From Lyophyllum atratum (Eukaryota > Basidiomycota > Agaricomycetes > Agaricales > Lyophyllaceae), in contig JACGCN010000002.1 in assembly GCA_014905825.1 (NCBI GenBank), forward strand, positions 2,976,001 through 3,040,000: 64,000 nt of DNA, in the 5' to 3' direction. Both the position numbers and the translations under genes were made by a program. The stretch's first letter is position 1, and each line of letters starts with the position of its first letter. Below are positions 54,346 through 64,000 of this stretch, piece after piece. Below the pieces are notes generated by a model. The model searched no databases. It worked only from the letters and a program-made list of their open reading frames with translations, and was not told the origin of the DNA.

Positions 54346-57325
54346 TTACAGTTTCGCTTGCGAGTCTGTATATTTCTTCTCCCATATTTCTCTTGCCATT
54401 TTCCGCAGACCCGCTTTGAGGATCTTTCCAGATGGGTTTTTCTCTGCTCCAGTATGTTCAAAATGAGAAATTGAGTCAAACATGGGCTGCACACACCGAG
54501 CTCTTCAGGTCGAATAACCACCAACACGGGTACTGCGAACTTTGGAAGCCTGAAGAAGCATTGAGTAAAAGCTTAAACTCATAAAGCCATAAGACACACT
54601 TCTTTGCCGCCGTGGCAATGAGAGAGGCTTCGGTCACTTGGCTCCTGAACATCGGTTTCACGGAGACTACAACAGCTACCACCTCTCCGAGTCGGGGATG
54701 TGGTACACCGACAGCAGCAGCCTCCATCACCCGCTCATCTACATAAAGCGCGTTTTCCACCGTTGTGGAATCCTAAAGTCAGTTTGTCATCATAGGTAAT
54801 CTAAAGGCCAGACCATCATGCTTCCGGTAACTTACGATATTCTCGCCACCCCTGATGATGATATCTTTGACTTCACAGCGTGCAGCAGGTCAGTAAATCT
54901 TTTCTGGGTGGACAGATATACTTACTTCTGTCCCGGATATACAGGAAGCCCTCTTTATCCACGTACCCAAGATCCCCGGACTTCAACCAGCCGTCTTTGG
55001 TGATCACCTAAACGGGAATTAGGTATGCGCACAACAGGAACTCGTCTTCATTACCTTCTCCGTAGCAGCTAGAGAATTGAAGAGATGTTAAGAACGCCGC
55101 CCTCTTGGACTATATACGCTACCCGTTACCTGGATCACCCCAGTAGCACTTCATGATGTTTGGGCCTCTTATCCACACCTCTCCGACTTCGCCGGCAGGG
55201 ACGGCCCTGTCCCCGTGTACGATCACAAGGTCATTAACCGGTGTAGGCAGACCGCTGTGCAATGTGATGTCGCAATCTTCCTTAGTAAAAGACAGCTTTT
55301 GGTTGAGTAGAAACGTACGTGCTAGAAGGACGAGCCAGATAGTCCTCGCCCGCTACGCAGGACGCAATCAATGCGTCAGCTTCATGTACAGGTGATAAAA
55401 TTCACACCACGAACCAAAACCCACAGCAAGACTATTCGTCTCCGTTAACCCATACCCCTGCGCTCTGTGACGCTCTTACTTCACCACATACTGCGACAAA
55501 TAACAACGATTTTTACGCACAGTAAAACCCCCGGAAACGCCTTCCTCGTTCTTACGGGCAGGAGATCCGGCGAAGGTGCACCTCCGAATGCCAGAGAATC
55601 TAGTTGATAGCCAGCCAGCGAGCTATCCGCAAGATCAAGGGCCATTGACGGGACACTGTGGCCCACGTGAGCTCCATACAGAAGGCAGGGATCCCCGGGG
55701 GAAACTCACCCTCCCGCCATGCGAACATTCTCCTTTTTTATTAGTCTGGCAGTCCGAGATCGAAGGTCAAAAACATCCCCTGCACTGGCAGAAATAGAAA
55801 AGAAAATGACCTGACAGCTGCGTCATTTTTCAGATCGTTTGTCGAGGAAAAGAAGAAAAAGTAGGAGGCAAAAACGGACCTTCCTCGGGCACCCACTTGC
55901 GCATCAGTACGATCTTCATCCCTGAGAATGTGGCGTACATCTATGGTATGTACATATTAAGGCAAACTAGGTCGGGACTCATTTGACGCACCATTCGACT
56001 AGTAGATCCCGTTGCGTGGAAGAATGGTACCGAGATCAGAGAGCCCTTCTGTGGATCCGCAGGCTTCAAGGGAAGGATATGGTCGCCACGGCGTAGGGAA
56101 GCTCTGCGACCCGAGACCATGGTCTTCATACCAAAAGGAATGGTCAAAAAAAAGTGGACACTTTGAAGGCGACGATTATGGGACGCACGTTGAAGAGGTT
56201 AGTCAGGTACATCCTTTGAGTGCTAAGCACGCCCTTCGGCAAGCCCGTGGTGCCTGCTCCGAGCTCACGGGTATTTTCCCAAGATATCAAGACAGTTACG
56301 CACCAGAGGTAAACATGATCGTCGCGTTGTCCTCTGGCTCAATCTCCACTTCACCTTCACCAGTTACAATCGAAGTCGTGTCTCCCTTATACGCATCCAG
56401 CACCGCATCCCAGCTGTCCATGCAAGCCCACTTGCCTTTACCCTCTCGAGGATTTAGAACAAGAATCCCCGAGCACCCTGCCTCAGCTTGGAGCTTCCGC
56501 GCGGTGCTTTCGAGACGCTCAGCGCGCTCGGGGTCGAGGACGATGACCTTGCATTGCGTATGTGTGAGGCAATAATGCAGCGCTTCGGTGGGAAGCCAGC
56601 TTAATCGTTGCACGTAAATCTATCGAGAACACATCTCCACATTCAAGGCCCACTTACGCGTTAACAAGAACAGCAACAGCCCCTATTAGGTCTGTACGTG
56701 GTCACGCCCATTATAAATGTCAGAAAAACGCGGTGTAAGGAGGAGCGCCACTCACGACACGCCCAAAACGCGACGAGATAATCCGGGTAGTTACGTGCGC
56801 AGATGGCAACCCTGTCACCTATCAAATCCCATTCGAACGCGCGTCAATACTTCACAAATGAAGTAGCCGAGTTCTACTATGCCGAACAACGATACCTTTC
56901 TGAACTCCATACACATGCCGGTACACGCCTGCGGCCTTGACTGACCGCTCGAACGCCTGCGCATACGACATGCGCTGGTCTTCGAAGACGACGTAGGTCA
57001 GATCCGAGTGCTGTGCGGACGCCCATAGCCAGAATGAGCGCATGGAAGGTGGGAGACGCTTGTATACGCGCTGCAGGCGGCCGTCGATTAGCCGCGTCTC
57101 GAGCTCGTGCAGACTCCCTGGTGCGCAGATAATGGCGTTTACTGTAACCCATAGCAATTTCATCCACATCGATTTCAAGGCTGATACTTCTAAATGTGGG
57201 CACTCACCTTCATCCAGCGTGCGCTGTGCATACCATGCAGATGCGCCTGTCATGACTAACTCTGGATTGAAATTTGGAAGCGTGTAGATGGGTCTCCGAT
57301 AAGTCTGGGGAGAAGGCCAGAACAC
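54346..57325 (-). CDS. AMP-forming acyl-CoA synthetase-like enzyme
   Basis: Member of the ANL superfamily that adenylates a carboxylic acid and transfers it to CoA. Ordered hallmarks are: N-terminal [18 protein letters not shown]; the P-loop-like signature [17 protein letters not shown], split by an intron; [12 protein letters not shown]; the hinge and Asp motif [29 protein letters not shown]; and the C-terminal catalytic Lys in [10 protein letters not shown]. The end reads [10 protein letters not shown] before TAA at 54346. Many short introns interrupt it. ATG 57325 is the most upstream in-frame start; one at the MTGASAW segment is possible. The junctions checked at the 3' end are in phase. 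The exact acid substrate cannot be told from sequence. Confidence 0.87.
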
Positions 57326-58930
57326 ATCCGTTCAAGAGTGCTTCCCGGATTTATAGTGAGGTCGGCAAGCGGTTCAACGGCAGGAGAAGAAGCCGGAGAC
57401 CCAGCACCACTCCCCACTTAAAATAGTTTTGGAAAAAGAAAAAAGTTCCCATGACCTAAGGGTGAGAATTAATTAACTCGTTTGCCCGTCGTCCTCGTGA
57501 ACGGAGCCGGCGGGTCCGATCCTACGCTCGAAAACTTAGAAATATGTACAGGGAATGAGACAGACTTTCTGTGCACATCATGGAAAAAGTAGAGCACCCT
57601 GAATCGGAAATCCTCCTAAATCTTATCCGGGTTTCGCCATGGCTTTCTTAGACTGCTAGCTCTACAGCTTCGGACACTGGAGTTCGATAGAAAGGAGAGC
57701 AGGTTGATTGTATCGGGATCTCGCTGCTATGCGTCGGCAATACTCAGCTGTATTCAGGATGACACAGTGCGACATGACGGCAAACGACAAAGAGTTAGGT
57801 TCGGTTACATAAGCGGTCTTCAACAAACACTTGGAAAGACCGAGAATCTGGTTTTTCCTCCTTCTTGCACGCCATTACTCTCCGTGTGCTTCTGAATCTA
57901 CTTGGGTCTTGTCCACTTGCTTGATGGTCTAAAACATCGTATCTTCTGGTTCATAATTTCCCTCGGACCAGCCGCCTGCTCAGGAGAGTCTACGCCCGAC
58001 ACGATTAGACTGAGGTGCTCGGACGTGATGGGCACCAGATTCAAAATCCAACTCGAACTTTCAACTCGCAGTATGACCACTTCAGACAGAAGGCGTTCGC
58101 TGGAGACCTGTTCCGTCCTCATTGCTGTTCGAATCAAGCAGAGGAGGATTACGCCGAACGGTCCGGCCTTCGGTCTTCGGGGACCGACTTGGACCTCTGG
58201 GACTCCCCTCAAAAGAATTCATCTTTCTAAGAAAACACCTGCACTCAAGTTCTGGTAAGCCTGAACGCGTTGAAACTGGGTTTGTCCATAGATCGGCCAC
58301 CTCTGATATCTATGGTGAACTCTGCCTAATTTCTGAAGCCGCTGTTCTCGTGGCACACACTTTCCATCCCGGATCCCAAGGTACCTTGAGTTCGCTTCCC
58401 TGTGGCGGAGATATGGACTCTACCAGGCTGATCAAACTCAGCGAGTGCCTCTTGTCCAAAACTATCTTGATCAAGATCCACATGAGTACGTACTATCAAG
58501 ACGATTAGTCAAGCATATTAACCAATCACCTCTCTCAAAACACTTTTTTGTATGGTTGTGTATGGGGGTACACCTGCACGAGGGGAGTTTCGCGATCTGG
58601 TACGGCAAAAATGTAGTTGCAGATCCGAGCCTTCGCTCCAAGATCTGGGCCCACGCCCCCGAGTACGACCATTGTTAACGTATCATCTCAATTCTCCAAC
58701 TTACAATAACCGCATTCTATCGGCGGCGAACTCGTCAACCTGATCTTGTGTGTGAACCTAAACAGCATCTGCCAATTGTCAAGTTTGCTGTTGATCTCAT
58801 GCCAACAGTAGAAGCTTCACGACTTTCCTACGTTCATTCCAGAATTAGCCGATCCCTGATAACTTGACCTCATCTTGACCTTCGAAAACTTCTCCTACGA
58901 TGATCCGCCGCCCTTCGATTTCCTGCACCC
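57326..58930. other. 1.6-kb gap; possible degenerate coding on plus strand
   Basis: Two stretches look protein-like without a coherent gene: 58015-58230 (FNSQYDHFRQKAFAGDLF) and 58445-58678 (VLSRRLVKHINQSPLSKHFF, then VWLCMGVHLHEGSFAIWYGK). They are in different frames with no clear splice link. They could be exons of a decayed gene upstream of the WW-domain gene. I cannot name a family. Confidence 0.35.
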
Positions 58931-59904
58931 ATGTCATCTCCAACGCACCCCTACGATGAGTCCTCCATGAAGTTCATTGAAACTACTAGGTATCAGAGAT
59001 TTCCGACGACGGGCGAATCAAGGTGAGGAAATCCAAGAGAAACCCCGGGACCGACATTGACATGGGCGAAAGAAATCTACCAGTACCCCGACCGTGGGGG
59101 CGATTCGAACATCCCAACGGCGACATCTACTACTATAATCCGGAATTACGACTAATCACCCCCGAAGACATTCGAGACCCCGCGATGTTGCAGTTCGTCC
59201 TCGATGCTCGAGACGACCATCTCCGATGTCTGGACGACGGATACTCTAGCATCCAAAAACTCGCAGACGACTGGGAACTGACACTCTCGGATGTCACCGA
59301 TGAAGTCGCTGTGATAGGGATGTATTCCAGAAAGCTGACAGTCGCGTACGATTGGACAGAAGAAAAAGGTGAGCTTACATGTCTATCATCCCCTCCCAGC
59401 TCCTTCCTAAGAACCTGTCCCCGCCGAGGCCTGGAGATCAAACCCTCCCCCGAATACTTCTGGTCCCACGTCGCTGAATATCCCTCCCACCACGCTGAAC
59501 TCCCGCCAAATACGGAGGCCGCGTTCGCCCAGGCACTGACAAATGGTACGCCCCCCTCCCTCCCTAGGACTCTCGCGGAGTAGCAGGGAAAGCACTCACG
59601 AGATCTCTGGAATTGTAGCCAAGATCGCCGTGACAGGCGGCGCGATTTTCCCCTTTTCTGAAAGGCAGATCGATCAGATGACTGAGCAATATCAGCACCT
59701 AAAAGGTATGGTCCAGAACCCTCCCCACAAACATAACGTACGCACCGGCTGACCCGACGCCCCTTGGCAGGACTCCAAGCTCAGGGAAAAGAGGTAATTC
59801 CTGCACTGGCGTGGCTGATGGGTGCCGTTATGCCTCTCGATGCCGTTGGTAAAACGTGTAGTGACGAGCAGTTGGGCGTCATGATACAGAAGATGCGGTT
59901 TTGA
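58931..59904 (+). CDS. WW-domain protein
   Basis: The WW domain is LPVPRPWGRFEHPNGDIYYY followed by NPELRLITPEDIRDP. It has the first Trp, the central Tyr/Asn and the terminal Pro of the fold, with the second Trp replaced, so ligand binding may be altered. WW domains bind proline-rich peptides. ATG 58931 (MSSPTHPYDESSMKF) joins by an intron (donor after 59021, acceptor before AAATCTACC) to the WW exon. Later introns join in phase: AAAG|GCCTGGAG, AATG|CCAAG and AAAAG|GACTCC. The protein ends MIQKMRF. The middle resembles basidiomycete WW proteins of unknown role. No membrane span is seen in the part read. Confidence 0.65.
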
Positions 59905-60138
59905 GAGTTCGGATAGTAGTTGGTTCGGCGAATGTACTCGGCAGTTACTTGGTTCGACGGAAGCAAAAGACGGAAGCAAACGGGGGTGAAGCGCAACAAG
60001 GCAAATTGAACTTTGACAAATTCCGTGATGTTGCCACACACGAACAAACCGATATCCATCTTAGTAGGCTCGAATCGCTATTTGAAACCGAGAATCATCT
60101 GACGCACACCCGTTCACTGGGCTTCAGCCTTTTTCTGT

Positions 60139-60424
60139 CTGACCAGGGCTCAAAAGCCCCTTATGCCACCGTAGGACGCTACTATGTTATCAGATGCTCA
60201 AATCCCGTAGCTCTTACTAAGTTCTTCAATTCCCTAAGCCCTTCAAGGCCAATCAGGTGTCGCAGTCTATCGTTGTCTACGGCCAGTTACAGTTCCATCA
60301 GTCGAGGTACATGCCAGAGCATTGGTATTATATGTCTCTCAAATCCCCCACCGTGGGGAACACGGATGACGTGCAATACTACTATCACGGTCTTCACACC
60401 CCGAAGGAGAAGGAACTCGAGTGA
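60139..60424 (+). other. Possible unrecognised exon(s)
   Basis: Two adjacent segments have coding character: GSKAPYATVGRYYVIRCSNP (from about 60150), and, after an acceptor-like TCAG, VYGQLQFHQSRYMPEHWYYM with a continuation HGLHTPKEKELE before TGA at 60424. Aromatic-rich conserved-looking sequence and a plausible splice signal support real protein. No start or family could be fixed. Confidence 0.4.
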
Positions 60425-60646
60425 CTCGGAACGACCGATGACCAGAGATTTCGTAAGTAAGTGTTTCCTGCGTCATATCAGACGCTGTCACTGTATGTAA
60501 CTCATCGTACCCCTTGGGCTGCGTCGTCTGAACACTTCTTGAGCGAAGACAAAAGTCAGTGCGCCACGTAAGGCTCGGAGGTGCAACATAATCTCAGCAT
60601 AAAAGTACACAACACAAGCGAAGAATTACAAGTTGAAGCATACGTT

Positions 60647-62079
60647 CTACGCCCCGCCCCCAGCACCCCTCCACCACCTCACCACCCCATCCTCCCCCCC
60701 ACTCACAAAGCCCCCCACCGTCCCCGGTGCCGGCGGCTTCGGCCGCCAAGACACCGACCAGACCTCCCCGGTGTCCTGGATAGTCGACACCGCAGCACGC
60801 GCTGCGATATCCCACACCTTGATCGTTTTATCCGCGGACCTGGAAGTAAAGGTAAGGTGTCATGAGTAGGAGCAGGGTGAGAGGGGCGAAGGAGGGGGAG
60901 AGGTACCCACCCTGAGAGCCCTAGCCTGCCGTCGGGGGAGATATCGGCGCTGAGGACCCAGGAGGAGTGGCCAGTGAACGCGGCGACGGTGCCCCCTGGT
61001 GAGGACCGGACGTCGTGGAGGACGAGGCGTTTATCGTCTGAGGCGCTTAGGAGGAGCTGCGGGATGGGGTGAGGGGGGTCAGACAGCGGAGCATGAACAA
61101 GATGGGAGGGGGGCGTACACTGGAATCGGGGGACCACGCGAGGGAGCGGACGGACATGGCGTGGGAGGTGTATGTTGCGCTGAGGGAGCTTGTTTCGAGG
61201 TCGAAAATGAAGATCTGGCCCGTCTCGGAGGACATCGCGATTCTCCGACCGTCTGGGCTCTGTACAGGGTTAAAGGTGATGTGAGGGACGGAGCAGGGGA
61301 AGGAAGGGAGTTATGGTGCACGTACGTGGGAGCAGTACATCCCGAATTTATGTCTTCCGGATGAGAGTGTTGAGAGGCGTTCGCCGAAATTGGAGGTTTG
61401 AGCGGAACGGATGAAGATGTTCCCTGAGCCGCCACACGAAGCGTAGGTTTCGCCCTTTGGGTTTAGCGACACGGACCACGCTGTGAAAGGGGAGGTCAGC
61501 TCGTCTCATAGCAGAAACACGAGACGGACTCACAAGGTTCAGAATCACTGCTCGTCCGGATATAACTCTCATATTTCGCCGTGATGTCCCCCGAAGACAG
61601 ATCCCACAGCGACGTCAGCCCTTCCAGACTGTTGTAGATCGCACGTTGTGCGTCTGGAGCGACGGAGAGCGAGACCAGTCCTAGAGTGTGTGGCGGTGGG
61701 AAGGGCGCGTTGGCGGGAAAGGGCTGGCCCGAGGCTGCAGACCACTGCTTGATGGATCCGTCTGCGGAGATGGATATGGCGTTATCTGCGGAGGTCCATT
61801 GCACCCCCCAGACGGCGTCGGCGTGCGCTAGAGCAGTTCATGAGCTGACATCGAGCAGATCACATGAGAAGAGAGATTGCTACGTTCGGAGCAGTCGTGC
61901 GCGTGTAGAAAAGCAAGACTCTGGGCATGTCTTCAGTCTCTACTTCGGATCCAAAAAAAAGCAGGACACCCACCATTTTCAGTGTCGCTCAACGCGTCTT
62001 GGTCGCCGCGTGAGACGATGAGCAGGGGACGGAGTTGCCCGTGCGGAGTTCCAACTCCGTCTGTGTATAACTCTGCATC
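60647..62079 (-). CDS. WD40 protein, Ski8/WDR61-like
   Basis: Seven-bladed propeller expected. Ski8 works in the Ski complex (3'-5' mRNA decay) and in meiotic recombination; WDR61 also joins the Paf1 complex. Visible blades include HADAVWGVQWTSADNAISIS with ADGSIKQWS, LEGLTSLWDLSSGD, SSETGQIFIFDLETSS, HAMSVRSLAWSPDS, ASDDKRLVLHDVRSS, HSSWVLSADISPDGRLGLSG with SADKTIKVWDIAA, and GEDGVVRWWRGAGG near the TAG at 60647. The start is uncertain. ATG 62079 lies in a frame one base off from the exon ending SDTEN, which joins in phase to HADAVWGVQW, so a lesion, another start or an unseen exon is involved. It is divergent from eS12 with about 140 bp between them. Confidence 0.8.
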
Positions 62080-62215
62080 TTAAACCTTATTTTTTCCTCA
62101 CATCAACGAGAGCGGACGAAGACATCCAACACTTTTACAGCCAATTCATAATATAAAAGTATGTCTTCTACTCTGTGGCGTTGTCCTAGGATGCTCATCG
62201 CACGTTTCCCCTAGG
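62080..62215. promoter_or_regulatory. Divergent promoter Ski8-like / eS12 with 5' UTR intron
   Basis: Only about 136 bp lie between the two coding starts. A GTATGT donor at 62160 and the CCCCTAG acceptor right before ATG 62216 predict a 5' UTR intron in the eS12 gene, common in ribosomal protein genes. Confidence 0.55.
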
Positions 62216-62708
62216 ATGTCCGACGCTGGAGATGACATTGCTATCGACGCACCCGCTGAGGTCGAGGTCGCCGCTGAGGCTCCCAAAGGAAAGCTCTCTG
62301 TTGAGGATGCTCTTCAGGTGCGTAGCGCCGCTGCGCCAATCCCACCCAGATCGCTCACGAATAGTACAGCAAGTTTTGAAAAACGCCCTCGTTCACGATG
62401 GTCTCGCCCGCGGTCTCCGCGAGTGCGCCAAGGCCCTGGACAAGCGCCAGGCCCATCTGTGCGTCCTCGTTGAGACCTGCACGGAGGCCGAGTACATCAA
62501 GCTCATTGAGGCGCTCTGCGCTGAGCACAAGATCAACCTGATCAAGGTCGGTGACGCCAAGGTCCTCGGTACCTGGGCTGGTCTCTGCAAGATCGATCGT
62601 GAGGGCAACCCCAGAAAGATCGTTGGATGCAGCTGTGTCGTTGTTAAGGAGTATGGTGTCGAGAGCGAGGGTCTCCATGTCCTCCTCGACTACTTCAAGA
62701 ACCGTTAA
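62216..62708 (+). CDS. RPS12: 40S ribosomal protein eS12
   Basis: Two exons, 62216-62317 and 62370-62708, give 146 aa, the usual length. The N-terminus is acidic ([18 protein letters not shown]) as in fungal eS12. The core [40 protein letters not shown] and [20 protein letters not shown] is highly conserved, ending YFKNR. It is a small-subunit beak protein. The gene probably has introns in both UTRs. Confidence 0.96.
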
Positions 62709-62711
62709 TCG

Positions 62712-62772
62712 GTGAGTATTTATATTTCGGTTTCTGTGAGAGCCTTCGTGCGCTCTATGATGACAATACAGA
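62712..62772 (+). other. Predicted 3' UTR intron of eS12 gene
   Basis: GTGAGT begins 4 nt after the stop codon and AATACAG ends the segment 61 nt later, with a TGATGAC-like branch site near the 3' end. This is the size of other introns in the window. The donor is too close to the stop to trigger decay by the usual 50-nt rule. Confidence 0.5.
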
Positions 62773-63394
62773 CTCCCTCAACTGAGGATTCGTCCTTTGA
62801 GGATACAAGTCTATCCGGAATCATTATATTTATGTCTGATTCAAATTTCTTTTGTGATGCTATTCAAGGTCTATGTGCTCGTTTGCTGATACTACTTTGT
62901 TCTAGGCTTCTTGTCGTTACTGTCTGCTGTACCTATCTTTCTTATCAGAAACAGAGCTTGTCAGCAGCATTTGCGTCCACCTTGAGCATCCGCAGGTCTG
63001 TAAGGACCCGACATGACGACAGTTTTCTCAGACGATTTCGACTACAGCCAGTCTTTCTCGCCGTAGGGTTAGTTTATATAGATCAGTGTACAGCTCACTC
63101 GGGTGTCAGTCGATGATCATCGTCGAGGTCCAAAACCTGGACTACAAGAATATTGCAAAGCATATTCATTCTGCCCTCGTCATTCGGACACCTCTACAAG
63201 CACTCTCTGGCATCTGTCGTGGCTACCTTTATTAGCCCTTGAAGAAACCTTGTTTGTCTCGTCTACATACCAGTAGACTCGCCGCTCCGAGGAGGCATGC
63301 TCGTCTTGCCGTGGAAACGTTCTGATCCGAGATCTAAGGAAGAGATGACGATCGCAACTTCAAATTGATCTTTCCATATCTTTCCATCTACACC
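62773..63394. other. Intergenic eS12 - phosphoglycerate mutase
   Basis: 3' UTR of eS12 and promoter of the next gene. No RNA gene or ORF could be supported. Confidence 0.45.
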
Positions 63395-64000
63395 ATGCCC
63401 ACACAAGTCAAGAACAAAGTCTGCCTCATGCAAGCACGACTCTACATCCCTTCACCCGCCCAATTCTGACCTTATCGCAGTGTTCACGATGGCTGGGGCG
63501 TCGCAAGGGTGCCAGGACTCGAAGGCAACGCCATCGAAGCCGGGACCACGACGAACATGGACAAGATCGCCGCGGACCACAGCCATCGCCTGCTCAACGC
63601 CCACGGGACGGCGGTGGGCCTCAGCGATGGGCTCATGGGCAACTCTGAAGTCGGGTGCGCACCCCTCCCTGCTCGACTGTTCATACCCTTATCCTTTTCT
63701 ACAGACACCTAAACATCGGCGCAGGCCGCATCGTATGGCAAGATATCGTGCGGATCGACGTGTCGATCAAGAAGAGGCAGTTCCACAAGAACAAGGCGAT
63801 CCTAGACAGCTTCCAGCACGCGAAAGACACCAACGGGCGGTTGCATCTCTTGGGCCTGGTGAGCGACGGCGGTGTCCACTCGCACATCAACCATCTCTTC
63901 GCGCTCCTCGAGACCGCGAAGGAGGTGGGTGTTCCCCACGTGTATGTGCACTTCTTTGGCGACGGCCGCGATACCGCTCCTCGCTCTGCGGCGGGGTATT
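63395..64000 (+). CDS. 2,3-bisphosphoglycerate-independent phosphoglycerate mutase (3' partial)
   Basis: The glycolytic enzyme interconverting 3- and 2-phosphoglycerate with a phosphoserine intermediate and two Mn ions. Exon 1 (63395-63429) encodes MPTQVKNKVCL and joins to VHDGWGVARVPGLEGNAIEA through an intron with a GC donor (GCAAGC at 63430) and a normal CAG acceptor at 63480. The nucleophile Ser is in MGNSEVG|HLNIGAGR, split by a GTGCGC...CTACAG intron (63655-63704). SDGGVHSHINHLF and HFFGDGRDTAPRSA follow as expected. The window ends in exon 3, so about four fifths of the protein is outside. No lesion is seen. Confidence 0.93.

Noticed and set aside
62753..62840. Box C/D snoRNA (ATGATGA followed by CTGA) downstream of eS12
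   Set aside because: The C-like box lies at the branch site of a predicted intron, spacing is irregular and no terminal stem is present.

Overview
The window reads as nuclear DNA of a basidiomycete fungus, most likely an Agaricomycete (no database search was possible). The evidence is many short phase-consistent GT-AG introns of about 50-65 nt, orthologues of fungal housekeeping genes, an F-box gene expansion, and three classes of mobile element common in mushrooms (a Ngaro-type tyrosine-recombinase retroelement, a CACTA/Tnp2 element and a hAT element).

Layout. 1-4926: 3' part of a Ngaro-like retroelement (Gag, RT-RNase H, tyrosine recombinase, B1-A2-B2 split direct repeats), ending 39 bp from the stop codon of a mitochondrial-type methionine aminopeptidase gene (4966-6365, minus). 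6942-18035: three paralogous F-box genes produced by segmental duplication of a unit that also carried the 5' end of the aminopeptidase gene. A 3.7-kb CACTA element (12228-15920, TSD TGA) sits at the 5' edge of the third unit. 18526-20544: an intact class I (Rpd3-like) histone deacetylase, divergent from a GPI ethanolamine-phosphate transferase (MCD4). 25392-27700: a UapA-type purine permease. 27978-29658: another F-box gene. 31339-33349: a decayed second histone deacetylase. 34210-38628: a convergent pair of related helical-repeat-like genes of unknown function. 39450-41806: a TMEM135-like membrane protein. 42260-48762: two tandem genes for small secreted proteins built from four cysteine-rich modules, one module per exon. 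In one of them the last module exon is split by a 4.5-kb hAT element with an exact 8-bp target duplication. 50647-54115: a coiled-coil/disordered protein. 54346-57325: an AMP-forming acyl-CoA synthetase-like enzyme. 58931-59904: a WW-domain protein. 60647-62079: a Ski8/WDR61-like WD40 protein, divergent from 40S ribosomal protein eS12 (62216-62708). 63395-end: cofactor-independent phosphoglycerate mutase, entered through a GC-AG intron.

The genes form no operon. Several are arranged head to head with short shared upstream regions: MAP1/F-box, HDAC/MCD4, Ski8/eS12. The main themes are local gene duplication and mobile-element insertion. Between about 23.3 and 38.6 kb almost every recognisable gene carries one or more single-base frame breaks. 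Genes on both sides read cleanly through all introns. This may be a decaying block or, for the essential genes there, a consensus-sequence error. The most novel-looking items are the exon-per-module cysteine-rich protein pair and the unknown 477-aa protein carried intact inside the CACTA element beside a truncated transposase.
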